From: Dugong dugon | Lineage: Eukaryota > Chordata > Mammalia > Sirenia > Dugongidae | Assembly (NCBI GenBank): GCA_030035585.1 | Contig: CM057476.1 | Coordinates: 18,336,501-18,400,500, forward strand | Length of the DNA: 64,000 nt | Reading direction: 5' to 3' | Shown here: in pieces, positions 42,381-54,065 of the stretch | Position numbering within the stretch: position 1 is the stretch's first letter | Layout of the letters: each line of letters opens with the position of its first letter | The notes under the pieces: generated by a model | Told to the model about the DNA's origin: nothing | What the model saw: the letters and a program-made list of their open reading frames with translations, nothing else | Database searches by the model: none | Made by a program: the position numbers and the translations under genes

Positions 42381-44480
42381 GAATGTATCACATACCTTAC
42401 AAAGCCTGGGGCCTTGGGAAGAACTCAAAGCAGGAAATGGAATGCTGTCAGGAACCTCAGGACGGAGCCATCCCTAGAGTTTGTGGGACCCTGGACAACT
42501 GTTTCTGTGGAGCCCCTGTTTAAATAAACTATGTGAGTTACATGAAACCAGTGTGTCAGCACTATTCTGTGGACCAATCTCTTGCAGCACCATGAAAGAA
42601 ATACTGTTCAAGCCTGCAAGAACCATTAGCTCGCCAGGCCAACCTCCTGGAACCAGGACCTGACCCCAGGGCCCTGGAACAACCCCAGTCTTTGGGGCAT
42701 CTGGTCAACCTCATACATGGGGTAGAGAGTTAGGAAGCACCCTTGCAGGGAAAGGCAGGGACTGAAGCTCATACAAGTCCTGTTCTGGATTTGGGGTGCC
42801 TCACCTAGATGGCACTGCCAGCCCTGGCAGGTCCCAGGTACTAGAGAGGACACTTAGAAAGTTTCCAGGAAATCACTCAGAAGTGCAAAACCCTCTGAGG
42901 CGTGGGGCCGCTACCCTAGGTCTAAAGGCAGTACTAATGAGGGGGTGTCTCTGTTTCTGTGTTTATCTCTGCCAGATGCTTCCTGGGCCCTGACTCTGTC
43001 CCTTGCTTCATTCTTCTCTCTCTCTGCAAACGGGCTGCCTGGTGGAGAATAAATACCCCTTCACCTCTCACAGAAGCCTCAGCTGCCCAGCTTACACCAT
43101 CACCGACAGGTAGCAGAGACTGACCAGCATCTCTCAACCTTAATTCAAACCTTCTGGGAGTGACAATCCGATTGGCCCAGCTGTGATCCAGTGTGTACGC
43201 CTGACCCAATCACCAGTGGCAGGAGGAGGGGCGTGGTGCAGAATAACCCTGCACAGACATGGCTGCCAGAGCCATTGCCTGCGTGTTGAAGGAAGTAGTT
43301 CTCAGAGAAGGGGGAGGGTGATGGGTGGCACAAATGCCCTCAAAGTGTTTACTGTAGCTTATCAGGAGAAAAGCAAGGCTTCACCCTAGATATTCTAATG
43401 CCCAAAGCTAATATTCTAGAAGAGCAATGGTTGTAGATACACCATGTTTCTTAGAGTCTGACACAATCAGAAGAACCTTTGTGGTAGCATTTTAAAGGTC
43501 TCCCTTTTTGAAGGGAGGTCCATGCACTGGATTGCAAATTTCCTCAACTTCTTCCCTGTGAGTTGGGATGCAGGCCTCAGAAAGTGGAAGCATTCTGCCT
43601 GCAGACAAGCTGACATGAACAGCAGACTATCTTCTGAGCATGCAGGTGCTGAGCACACGCACGTGCACATTCATAAAACTGGCAAATTACACTGTGACAA
43701 AAGCAGGTTAATTGGGTTATTTGCTCCCCTAAGCCTATTAAGGGCACCTCCTCACAGACTCTAACTGGGCAGAACTTGGGACTGCGTAGAACTGAACATC
43801 CAGATGTTGCCATTAGCTCAGATTCCTGTCTCAGCAGATCTACCTTGACTTCTATGGGCCACCTGGTGCTCAGTCAAGATGCACTGATGCAGCACATAAG
43901 GATGCCTGGGGCCAACTGAAGAGTGACTGAGCTGGTGGATATTAAGTCTGGAGAAGGGATGATCTGGGAGGAGATGAGAGTGGACTTGAATTATCTGAAG
44001 GGCTGTTATGGGGAAGAGGTAGCAGAAATGGGAATATAAGGGGGTGAGCAGATTGAGAGAAGGTGGAGTCTGAACAAGAAATGTTTTCAAAAACTAAAAT
44101 TCTTATAGCAATGGAAATAGGTGATATTTCAAGGTAGTGAGCTCCCCATCACTTGTAAGTATGGCATCAGAATGGAGCAGGATAGGTAATTCTACTTGTT
44201 CTGCAACTGTGAAAAAATATATCAAATTGTTTATCAAGATCAAAGATAAAACAACTACAACAACAAAAACAACCCATCAGTGCTCTGGTATAACCGATCC
44301 AACGGTGATGCTTAGCTTAGTTCCTGCCACCTCTAACAGACTGCATTTCTGCGTGCTGCCACTTAATGTCTTCTGTCTCTCTCTTTCACTCTTCCTTTTG
44401 CTCATTCTTTTCCCCTCTCTACTTTCACACCCTTTCCCTTATCTGATTCAGACATCCTGGGAGAGTTTGGACGAGGCCAC
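42381..44480. other. 2.1-kb spacer without recognised repeats
   Basis: The longest stretch here where no known interspersed repeat could be named. Composition is moderate in G+C. Frames of up to 91 codons (for example 43209-42934, reverse) show no domain. I saw no splice-bounded coding pattern. It could hold exons of a long non-coding RNA or old repeats too diverged to recognise. Confidence 0.5.
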
Positions 44481-44489
44481 CAGGGTCCA

Positions 44490-44640
44490 AGTATTAGGAT
44501 AAAAAAATTGTGCTCAGTGATGATTCAGGACCACGGACAGCAACACACGGGCGTGCCTTCCCAACAGCTCTGGTTAGGCCACGTTCAGGTTGTCAGGGGC
44601 CATATTTAAGCAGAAGTTGTGGGGCCACCTGCCTTAGCTG
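44490..44640 (+). repeat. Unclassified interspersed repeat, copy 1
   Basis: Its reverse complement aligns with 46735-46860: both have CCACAACTTCTGCTTAAATA and a following CTAACC..GAG.TGTTGGG..GG block. Not a family I can name. Confidence 0.7.
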
Positions 44641-45700
44641 ATGCACTTGGATTTCAATATATTCATCCACTCGCTTCTTTATTCGTCCACGTCATTCTTT
44701 CTATCATATGGTGAGACAAAGAAAGAAAGAAATGAATGGAGAGCACAGTATCTAATGAGTTCTGGTTCTTACAAGGACCAGCAGTTTTCTCCACCATTAA
44801 GATCCATGAGATCCCTCTTTATCCATCTGGTCAACCCCCTTTTGCCCAACTCAGTCTGAAGAGATTTCTATTCCTTGCAACTAAATGGTTCCTGTTGAAG
44901 ATAGCATCTTTGGATTAGGAGCCCTTATCCAAAAAGTGACCAGTCTTGTCCTTCTGCCCTCCATAGGGGATTGGACATGGAAAGCTCCATGGTCCAAATG
45001 CCTGATAGCATGGATTAAAGGAAGAACTTGGGGCAAGCCTTCAGGAGATGTATGTACTGGCCACAGCCAGAGATGGGCTCACTCTCTCTGCCCACATAGG
45101 CAGAGGCAGCCCCCATCACTTTGGGGAGGCAGATATCAAGCAGCACCAATAAATTAGACCCCAATCGTGCTTGCTTTACTGAAGCACTCAGTTTAATGAA
45201 TCTTGCTTTGACACACAAAATTCTACTTGCTCCATCAGCAAATGTGACCTGTTTGGTGTGAATAATTCAGCATTTTGCAGGGGTTCTGACTTCCACTGAG
45301 AATGCAGCACTGTCAAAGATTGTTAACTAATCCTGTGGAGCAGAACTGAGTTCTGGTTCACCTCTGGGCCAGAAAACACTTGGGAAAAGACAAAAAGAGA
45401 ATAAAAGAAAAATACTTCCCCCAACGAATGACAGAAACCATTGCCCTTCCCCCAAACTCTCCCAACACACACATCAGCATGCAGGTCTCCTCCCCTCAAA
45501 GCCCCAAACCTGGTCTGGGGAGATTTTCGTCCAAAAGAAATTTCTGAAAATGCATCTCCATGCAAAACAAGGGATTTTTAATGGAAAAGTTGGGCTCTGA
45601 GTGAATATGCTGGCTGTCTCTGCCCAGAGGAAGTGAGGAGTATGGGAAAGTGAGAAAGGACTGACCACTCACAGCTCAGAGAAGGGTTTTCTTCCCCTTC
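44641..45700. other. spacer, nothing recognised
   Basis: No recognised repeat or exon. 45140-45290 is a non-simple A/T-leaning stretch. Confidence 0.5.
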
Positions 45701-45785
45701 TCTTTTTCCAGTGGTGAGATCTTGGACAAGTCATGTCCTCTGTCTGGCCACATTTGTAAAACTAGGGCCTTGGATCAGAGATTGG
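45701..45785 (+). mobile_element. MIR fragment
   Basis: GTGAGATCTTGGACAAGTCA, then CACATTTGTAAAACTAGGGC. Confidence 0.65.
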
Positions 45786-46150
45786 ATTCTTAACCTAAAT
45801 CTGTGGACCCTGGGGTGGCTCATGCATACTCAGTGACATCTCTGAAATACTGTGCAAAATTCTGTTTATATGAGCATGTGAGGAGAGGTGAGGCTTCCAT
45901 AAGGTTCTCAAAGGTTTCCATGCCCCCAAAGCTAGAGAACTCCTGAACTAGACAGTTGCTAAGTCTCAGATCAGTTCTAAGTCATGTTCTGATTCTGATT
46001 TCTTCTGTGAGGTTGGACAGTTGTATTTATGTGTCTGGAGTGGCCAAGATGGGGGCTAAGGGGGCGCTGTGAGTGCTTCTACCTTTTTAAGCTTTAAAGC
46101 CAACTCAGGGGACTCAACTACTGGATTGCACAAGTGTGTGTTGGGGGCTT
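45786..46150. other. spacer, probably an old unnamed repeat
   Basis: 45790-45945 has TCTTAACCTAAATCTGTGGA and AAGGTTCTCAAAGGTTTCCA, a pattern that faintly recurs at 55640-55780. Family not named. Confidence 0.4.
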
Positions 46151-46154
46151 CTGT

Positions 46155-46249
46155 CAGGAGAGAAGGTGTTCATTTGTCCATCTTTCTGTCCATTCATTCA
46201 TTCCATCAGTATGTATTGAGCCCTCATGTGTGCGAGACCTTATAGTACC
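46155..46249 (-). mobile_element. L2-type fragment, left of SINE
   Basis: CATTCATTCATTCCATCAGT, ATGTATTGAGCCCTCATGTG. Continues at 46476-46560. Confidence 0.7.
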
Positions 46250-46260
46250 CACTAGGTATA

Positions 46261-46464
46261 CACCAAAAAAAAAAAAAAAAAAAAAAAACCAACCAAACCC
46301 ATTGCTGTCTGGTTGATTTCATCCGACTCATAGCAACCCTATAGAACTGAGTAGAACTTCTCCATAGGGTTTCCAAGGAATGACTGGTGGATTCGAACTG
46401 CCGACCTTTTGGTTAGCAGCCATAGCTTGCCGTAGCTCTTAACCACTGCCCCACCAGGGCTCCG
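46261..46464 (-). mobile_element. AfroSINE with long tail
   Basis: A run of about 26 A on + (T-tail of the SINE), then CATTGCTGTCTGGTTGATTT, GATTCGAACTGCCGACCTTT and head at CCCCACCAGGGCTCCG. TSD cactaggtata/cactaggttta (46250-46260, 46465-46475). The long homopolymer suggests a fairly recent insertion. Confidence 0.93.
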
Positions 46465-46475
46465 CACTAGGTTTA

Positions 46476-46560
46476 GAGAAGTAAATAAAAGAAACATTGC
46501 CCCTGACTTCCTGAAATTCAAAGGTTAGGAGACAGACAATGGACAGACAATCACATGAAT
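46476..46560 (-). mobile_element. L2-type fragment, right of SINE
   Basis: CATTGCCCCTGACTTCCTGA, GGAGACAGACAATGGACAGA continue the L2 block cut by the SINE. Confidence 0.65.
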
Positions 46561-46734
46561 AACTGGGTTTACAAAGTATGACAAAGGTTCTGAAGGGTCA
46601 GTAAGGGTTTTCGTGAGAGATTATAAGAGGGGACCTCTTTTTTCTTCACTGCTACATCCCGTATATCTGGTGAGCATAGCTTCAAAAGTAGTCCACCTCT
46701 TCAAAAGTCGCCTACCTCTTCCTGTCGGTGGACA

Positions 46735-46860
46735 CCCTCTTGGCCCCACAACTTCTGCTTAAATATGACAATCAGCATGTAGCCTAACCTGAGTTGTTGG
46801 GGAGGGTGCCCTTGCATATTCCTGTCTGTGGTCCTATCTTCACCAGGCATCACTTGGTTG
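46735..46860 (-). repeat. Unclassified interspersed repeat, copy 2 (inverted)
   Basis: Inverted relative to 44490-44640. Shared blocks: CCACAACTTCTGCTTAAATA, GCCTAACC.GAG.TGTTGGG and TGTC.GTGGTCCT. The two copies are similar but clearly diverged. Confidence 0.7.
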
Positions 46861-48250
46861 AAAACAATGGATAACTCCTCAGACTGACCCATGTAGAAGG
46901 AGGTTGATTGGGCACCCTAGGCCAAGCCACCATCATCTCACACCTGAACCCCTGCATTCCTCTTCTTCTTGCTTGTATTCCTGCCAACTAACTGGAATGA
47001 GGAGAAGACCCATGGAGGGGATGGTGGAGGTGATAGCCAATCATGTGCTGCATGTAAGGCTACAAAATCAAGCCAGCACAGTCCCTACCTAAAGGACCCT
47101 ACTGTTAGGGAAAGGAAGAGGAAGAGAAGGAGGAGGGGGAGAGATACTGCAGGGATGCTCTAGGTCCTCAAGGAAGAGTGGTAGGAAAAGCATTTACCTT
47201 CTCAAGGTGAGAACTTTGAAAGACAGTGTTCACTAAGATATGTAACCTTTAGTATTGAAAAAAATATGTCATTAGGTTGACATCACACCTGGCGTTGCAC
47301 AGAACACAATACAATACAGCCAGTATACTTATGGCTGAGGCTGTTGATTCTCAGCCTGCAACTGGATCCAAAACAGTCTGACTAAAGCAAGCAAGCAAAT
47401 CCAAACCCACAAACTAGGCAAATTAGGAGGTAATTTCATGCATTTGTGTTTCAGAAGTACTCTTTGATTTACAAAGGGTTGTCTTTAAATAGCATCCTTG
47501 GAGTGTTTACAGATCTGTAACTGCTTGTTGGGAGCTCTGGGGATCAGGAGGGATAGAGTCCGGCCAGTTGAAGGCCATTCTGAGGAAAGTGTGGCTTGAT
47601 TTGAAGGCATTAACATGAAGGAATCTGTCTATTATGTAAAGAGAGGTACACTGCAACCAACAAAGGAGCAGGGCAGGGGCCTGAATTCTTACCTGCAGAA
47701 ATGCAAAACCAGCCATCATCATTATCCCCTCTGCCATGATGCCTCCTGCAGCATAAGGCTGAAGGAGGGTTTTGAGAAGTCAAATTGTCCATCCCTCTGC
47801 CTCCAGTTGAGCCTGTATTCAAATCAATGAAGAGAGTTGATTATCATTTTCAGAAAGAAAAAACAGCAATAAAATCTTGCTGGCAGGAAGAGTCCCCAGC
47901 CAGCCCACTGTGACCACGCATTTCCAGATTTCCAGGGAGACACCAGTGGGGAAGCTCTCCATGGGAACTGGCCATCTCCTTCCCCCAGGTCTTCCTATTT
48001 GCCTTTCTTAAATCTCTCCTATCTTCCCCCCATAGCCAGAAAAAGGAGTGGTCACAAAAGTGTTAATTCTTTGGAAAGATCTGAAAAAGGCAGGAATGTG
48101 GTTGGGTTCCAAGGTTCCACCATATTAGGATGCAATTCTCCATTGTACGTGATTTTGGTTCTTCCTAAGACACTTCACACCCATAAAGGTCTGTGTCTGG
48201 AAGGGTTTTCAGATTTATTACTTCTGCTGAAGGTGTCTGCCTGTACTTGA
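46861..48250. other. spacer, apparently unique
   Basis: No named repeat. A purine-rich stretch (about 47105-47145, GGAAGAGGAAGAGAAGGAGG) is the only low-complexity part. Confidence 0.5.
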
Positions 48251-48439
48251 ATGCACTTCATTTTCTCACCCTGCAATTACTCTAAAGTTACACAGTCAGT
48301 AGTGCACATAATCACAGGTACTATGACCCACAGACTCTTCTCAACATTCTCAAAGGGCTTACTGGTTAGGGCCTCAGAAATCTGGTACTGCCCTCTTTCA
48401 CCTGGCTTGTTTTCCCTTGAAGAATCTTCTCTTATTGTC

Positions 48440-48805
48440 TTTTTCATTGATTCAATCATTCATTCATTCATTCACTTCTGCCTTTTCCTGGACTGCTCTT
48501 TCCACATTGTCTAACTGGTGAACTCTTACTCGACCTGCAAGATCCAATTTAAATGTCACCTCCTCTGAGAAGCCTCCCCTGATTGCCTTCAAGTCCTCTT
48601 CCATGTTGCATCTGTAACTTAGACATTGATCTTTGAACCTATCACAGTCTGTTATGATCATTTGATTACATGTCTGATCAGTTCTACTGGACTCAGAGTC
48701 AACTGAGTGTAGGGCTATGTCTAGTTCCTCTCTGATTCCATAGTGCCCAGCAGGTACCTGGGTCTGAGTCATTGCTTAAGAAATGTTTACTGAGTGAATG
48801 AATAT
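48440..48805 (+). mobile_element. L2 LINE 3' end, forward
   Basis: ATTCATTCATTCATTCACTT, AATGTCACCTCCTCTGAGAA, GCCTCCCCTGATTGCC, ending TTACTGAGTGAATGAATAT, the standard L2 3' end. Confidence 0.9.
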
Positions 48806-48829
48806 GTAGCTGATTCCTGACCTACAACA

Positions 48830-49110
48830 AGCATTGCCTATTCCATCTGTAGAAGACTGTTGATTCTCTCTCAACAGCCACTTCTCCCTTCTCCCTTGCT
48901 AACAGCACCCCAATTTGAATTAGATATTGGTCACTCATGCGCCACATGGGCCCCTTTCCCTACTCCAGGGTGGAGAATGTTGGTTATTTCAGTAAAATCA
49001 TGATAATTTCACTCCTCTGCCCAGTGATTGGTTTAGGCATAGGGGGTGTGCAACCCTGGCCAATGAGTTAGAGGCAAGTCTGCTGGAAGGGGAGATTCTG
49101 GGAAAAGGTA
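48830..49110. mobile_element. LTR-like ancient repeat, tentative
   Basis: CCCAGTGATTGGTTTAGGCA, CAACCCTGGCCAATGAGTTA is a pattern often seen in old ERVL/MaLR LTRs. Family and ends are uncertain. Confidence 0.4.
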
Positions 49111-49124
49111 TCCTTCCTTTTATT

Positions 49125-49695
49125 TTACTAATTGATTTTATTTTTGTTGTTGAGAATATACACAGCAGAACATCCATCAGTTCAACAATTTCTACATGTG
49201 CAATTCAGTGACATTGATTATATTCTTTGAGTTGTGCAGCCATTCTCACCCTCCTTTTCTGAGTTGTTTCTCCCCCTTCACATAAACTCACTGCCCCCAA
49301 GTGTCCTGTCAAATCCTTTGAGTTGCTTTGTCATTTTGATCCCATATAGATAGTTCTTAAAAGAGCATAATGCTCATGGCAGACATTTTTTACTAGTTAA
49401 GCTAAGCTATTGTTTGGTTTTAAGAAGACTTCAGGGGATTTTTTGGTTTAAGGTTTAAAGATTATCTCAGGGCAGTAGCTTCAGGGAGTCATCCAGCCTT
49501 GATGGCTCCAGAAAGTCTGGATTTCATGAGAATTTGAAATTCTGTTCTGCATTTTCCCCTTTTTGATCAGGATTCTTCTATAGAGTCTTTGATCAAAATG
49601 TTCAGTAATGGTAGTTAGGCATCATCCAGTTCTTCTGGTCTCATGGCAAAGCAGGCAGTTGTTCATGGAGGCTATTAACCATACATTCCATTTCC
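49125..49695 (-). mobile_element. L1 3'-end retrocopy, reverse
   Basis: Reverse copy of the element at 29548-30107 (shared ATGCTCATGGCAGACATTTT region, CATCCAGTTCTTCTGGTCTC). The terminal module contains CAATTCAGTGACATTGATTA. Non-coding. Confidence 0.8.
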
Positions 49696-50076
49696 TCCTC
49701 CTCCTATTTTTGAAAAAGGAGTCCTTTCTTGATAAAAGGAGTTGCACCATGAGAAATGCCTCTTCCTGCCTTTGGATGAAATTCTGGGAGATCAAGGTAT
49801 CTCAGGTGGTGGCAGCCATCCTGAACCCATGCTGTGGTGGCAGTATAAAAAGACAGAAAGCACGTGGGTCTGTGATGACACTGGTTTGCTTCCAGGTTAA
49901 CCATCCTGAACCCATCATGTATAGGAGTTTGTGTTCTGAATTTGGTTGCTCTGTGGTGGGGGAAGTCTCAGGTGTCTGTGAAGGTGGGACTGGGGGAGGG
50001 GTTATCAAGAATTTCCCAAGACCTGGGAAATTTATTCCATTTATTTTACAAAAGCTAGCAACATTGTGCACACATC
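49696..50076. other. spacer, nothing recognised
   Basis: A 190-codon frame runs from the L1 end through this spacer into the next SINE (49608-50180). It crosses unrelated elements and is not a gene. Confidence 0.55.
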
Positions 50077-50288
50077 CTGTGTGGTGCAAACGATTAAGCA
50101 TTCAACTGCTGGCTGAAAGGTTGGTGGTTCAAGTGCACCTAGAGGTGTCATGGAAGATAGACCTGGTGATCTACTTCTGAAATGTCACAGCCCTGAAAAC
50201 CCAATGGAGCAGTTCTACTCTGACACATACATGGGGTCACCATGAGTCGGAATTGACTTGATGGCAATTAACAACAACAACAAGCAAC
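50077..50288 (+). mobile_element. AfroSINE
   Basis: TGTGTGGTGCAAACGATTAA head, GGTGGTTCAAGTGCACCTAG B-box region, GACCTGGTGATCTACTTCTG, GTCACCATGAGTCGGAATTG, (AAC)n tail. Confidence 0.93.
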
Positions 50289-51285
50289 CTTATGTGAATG
50301 AGTTTCCTGTGGAGACAAAGCACAGAAATCCTTTTTTCTATTAATTCTACCATCCTGGTGAGTGCTTTAAAAATAATATTTATTAGAGAGGTGTTCAGGA
50401 TTACTAGGGTCCTCTATATCTGGTTTATTCTACTGGTACAAGGGAGGAATATACTTCCCAGTGCCTTGCCATGTGACTAATTCTTGCCAATAAAAGGTAA
50501 GTAGAAATACTATATCCCTTCTATCCTAAGCTATTTAAGGGCTAGTATGACACCTCCATCCTCTCTTTTCCCTTCCTAAGTCATCCATCAAGTTCTAGAT
50601 GCCATAGTTACAAGATGGGGGTAGTGGGAGGGGAGCAAACCTGCCTCAGTTTACAAAAAATAAGCTCTTATGTTAAGCTACTGATTTAGGAGTTATTTTG
50701 TTACCATCTATCTTGTCATAATTAATATACTATACTATATTTGGAAATATAAGCAAGAACAAAGAACAGGAAAAAAAGAAAAATCCTGTAGTCCCACCTG
50801 TAGTATTGGACCTCAGATAGCTATGACACTCCATGGGATGGATGCTACTGAAGGATCCCACCTCCTCTTTACCCAGCCTTGCAGTGAATTCCAGGAATGA
50901 GATGGACTGGGCTTTTTTGCATCAGTTATTGTCACCTGATGGTCAGGTAATAAGGGAAGCCTGGAGAGCAATGGCAATGACCCTCTCTTGCATGGGATGA
51001 GTCCTTACTGTGACGATGATAGCACTGACAGCTGCCACCCTCATGGAGAACGGGAGGCAAACTGGAAAGATTGTCTCTTTCTGGGAGGAGCTGTGTTATT
51101 TTCTGCTTCACATAACTGTTTCCAAAAGCTTCTGTATCCCTTCGTGTTAAAGATAATTTTAATTTTCCTGCTGGGCTGGTGGTGTCTCTCCATCAATGAC
51201 ATAATGCATTGCCAGTCAAAGACAATCCTGTCTGAGAAATTCATTTCAAGGATTATATCTATTTTTCATAATTAAGTTTCCACAA
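50289..51285. other. apparently unique; candidate conserved element
   Basis: No named repeat. 50985-51265 is non-repetitive and could be a conserved element. Several short frames overlap without domain patterns. Confidence 0.4.
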
Positions 51286-51620
51286 TTGAATATTAAACCA
51301 TGTATTTATATTATCCTATATTTACAAAATGGAATCACATTGCCCATGCAGTTTCATAGCCTGCTTTACTTGCAATGTTATGAACATCTTTCCGTGTCAT
51401 TAAACATTCTTCTCCAGCATCCATTTTAATGACCTCCTAGAATCCCGACATCTGGATGTATCCTCATTTATTTGACAAATCCCTGCTGCTGGATGTTTAG
51501 GATGTTTCCAATTTTTCACTGTTACAACTAGCACTGAAAAAAATCCTCATAGCCGATTTTTACCTATATCCATTCTTATTTGTTTAAAACAATTCCTTAA
51601 AGTGGATTTCTCCAAGGTGT
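51286..51620 (-). mobile_element. HAL1/old L1 fragment, reverse
   Basis: AAAATGGAATCACATTGCCC, GGATGTTTCCAATTTTTCAC, CAATTCCTTAAAGTGGATTT follow the old L1/HAL1 antisense order. Strongly diverged. Confidence 0.7.
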
Positions 51621-51871
51621 GTACAGAAAAATTAAGGCTTCTAATCCATATTGGTAACTTGCCTTTTCTAGAAAGATCATACCAGTCAGCATGCCTGTAA
51701 GCAGTGTCCTTTTCTCGACTCCTCTGCATCACATCTTTAAAATCAGCAGGCAGAAACTGAACAGGCAACAATCTAATGCTCACTACGTAAATCCCCTTCA
51801 TGCTTGCTTTGTGTCATGATTAATGTGCGGTAGCCGCTGTTGACTCTATTCTCTTTATTTTATTGAACATA

Positions 51872-52079
51872 ACAGCAACAAAAAAAATTGCCGTCAAGTT
51901 GATTCTGACTCATGGCGACCTCATGTCTTACAGAGTAGAACTGCTTCATAGGGTTTTCTTGGTTTTAATATTTATAGGAACAGATCATCAGGCCTTTCTT
52001 CTTTGGTACCACCAGGCAGGTTCAAACTGCAACCTTTTGGTTAATAGTAGAGCACAAACCATTTGTGCCACCCGGGGAC
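51872..52079 (-). mobile_element. AfroSINE
   Basis: ATTGCCGTCAAGTTGATTCT, TCTTACAGAGTAGAACTGCT, ending TGCCACCCGGGGAC. Perfect 14-bp TSD ttttattgaacata (51858-51871, 52080-52093). Confidence 0.95.
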
Positions 52080-52093
52080 TTTTATTGAACATA

Positions 52094-52560
52094 TACAACA
52101 AATAACCTCAAAGAGACTTAAATAGGTCTTGTTCATATTGTTTCTATGGTGTGAATTCTCATTGTTGCATCTTCTGACTCCCATGGGGAATTGGTTTCTT
52201 TATGTGCTTTGTGATTTTTAACTCTGAGCTTATCTTCAGTGGGAATTTTTTCTTTGGGATTCCCAGGTGCCCTGGATTGGGAAAGTTTATAGTACAGGCT
52301 GGATATTTAAATCTCAAGTGATCCTTTTTTCAACCACAGTCCGGGGTAGTTTGTCTGCTTGTATGCCACTTGCCAAAGCCAATGGGTAGCGTTTCCAAGT
52401 GCCCCTTTTGTGAATGGAAAGCTCTTTATGGCTCTCTACACTGGGCTTTTCCAGCTCTCTTCCTGTGGCTGCAGTTCTGCTTTCCAGGTACTGATATTAT
52501 GACTCTCTGTATACAGTTCTGGGGGTCTATAATGCTCATCTAGTTTTATTTTCCTTCCTG
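52094..52560. mobile_element. Possible old L1 3' region around the SINE
   Basis: Starts at the SINE target (TTTATTGAACATATACAACA) and continues in T-rich, diverged sequence of old-L1-UTR look. Tentative. Confidence 0.35.
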
Positions 52561-52970
52561 AAACCTGGGCTTCTCTTTTCCTTTTTTTTTTTAATTTTTA
52601 TTTTGATCCAAGCTATGTATTTGAAGCTTTTAGTGTTATATCTTATCCAGTTTTTCTATGTGTTTAGAGCATGAGTGGGCTCTGATGTCGGCCCAGCTAC
52701 TGTATTGACTGAAAGTCTCTGAGCTCTTCCTACACCCTCAGGGCTCTTTGGTGGTGATCAGAGGCAGGAGGACAGTTGAAGCAACAATCGCTGCACTTTC
52801 TAACAAGTTGACACAATAAAACATTTGACACTGCATGGATTCATGTACACATGGTTGATTTACAAGGGTCACAACCATGTTACTGGGGGAAGAAAAGAAG
52901 CGTGCCCCATGCCAAGTCCTTGAGGCTTCCTGACTCAGTGCATCCTTTTATATCCACAATGCTATAAACG
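52561..52970. other. spacer, nothing recognised
   Basis: One T-run (52580-52592). No family recognised. Confidence 0.5.
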
Positions 52971-52974
52971 AAAG

Positions 52975-53222
52975 CAACAGTGACTATAGCTACCCATTGT
53001 TGAATGTCAAGCACTACTGTAAGCACATTGCAGGGATTAACCATTTAATCATCACAACAAGCCTGTAAGGTGGATTTTGTTGTTACCCCTATTTTACAAA
53101 TGAAGAGACTGGTCCAGAGAGGTTGAGCAATGTGGCTGAAGTCACACAGCTATGAAATGGTGGCAGTGTGATTTGAACCCAGACAGTCGAACTCCAGATA
53201 TCATAGTCCTGACCATTATGTC
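52975..53222 (-). mobile_element. MIR SINE, nearly complete
   Basis: CCCTATTTTACAAATGAAGA, TCACACAGCTATGAAATGGT, GATTTGAACCCAGACAGTCG. Confidence 0.92.
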
Positions 53223-53599
53223 ACATGTATGAGCTTTCCTTTTCTTCTGCATAACATCCTCTGGAACTTCACTGTAGAGCCTCTTTTCTCTTGAGATGTC
53301 CTCTTAACCATTAGGCCATTTCATCTAATTCTACTGGATCAATATCTCTACCAACAAAGACAGCACCTGTCCTCTCCCCTCTTTTCCCTCCCCCTCCCTT
53401 TCACAGAACTATTTATGAAGTGTATTTCTCACACTTACTGTTTAACTGAATACATTCTCCACTTTGTTATACATTAATTTCTTTTCCTGAGTAGTACCAC
53501 CATCAGCCTCTCTTCAGAAGCTGGGTGAGCCCCAGCAACTAAATTATCAGCTGAATGACCAGGTGTCCTGGATCCTGGCTATCCTTGCTACCTGTTCTA

Positions 53600-53775
53600 C
53601 AGAAAAGTACAGATACCATGCTTCTCAACCATGGCTCTACCGTGGAGCCATATAGGGAGGTCCCACACCCGGAGATTCCGATCTAATGGGTCTGCCGTGT
53701 GACCTGGGTGTTAATAATCCAGAGGCAGCTCTGCTCTGTGCATTCTAATGTGCATCAGGGTTGAGAAACACTAAA
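53600..53775. mobile_element. MER5-like MITE
   Basis: CTTCTCAACCATGGCTCTAC at one end and GTGCATCAGGGTTGAGAAAC at the other: hAT-type imperfect terminal inverted repeats. Confidence 0.75.
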
Positions 53776-53867
53776 ATGAGACAGCTTATCCCCCAGGATT
53801 CTGTCACGATTATCTTCTAGTTGGGTTTAGGCAGATATCCTGCCCTTCTTGCCTTACTCTTATAACC

Positions 53868-54050
53868 CTAGAACTTGAGCTCGCTCATCAGAATTGCCTG
53901 GAGGGCTTGTTAAAAACAGATTTTTGGGCCCCACCCACAGAGTTTCTGATTTAGGGGGTCTTTGATGGAGTCTGAGAATTTGCATTTCTAACAAGTTCCG
54001 GGCCATGCTGATGCTGCTAGTACTGGGACCAACCTTTGAGAACCACTGTC
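53868..54050 (+). mobile_element. MER5A (hAT-Charlie MITE)
   Basis: CATCAGAATTGCCTGGAGGG, GGGCCCCACCCACAGAGTTT, GAGAATTTGCATTTCTAACA, ending CTTTGAGAACCACTG: close to the MER5A consensus. Confidence 0.9.
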
Positions 54051-54065
54051 TTAGAACTGTTCTTG

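Noticed and set aside
49608-50180. 190-codon open frame on + strand
   Set aside because: It runs from an L1 3' end through spacer into an AfroSINE and has no protein pattern, so it is a chance frame across unrelated elements.
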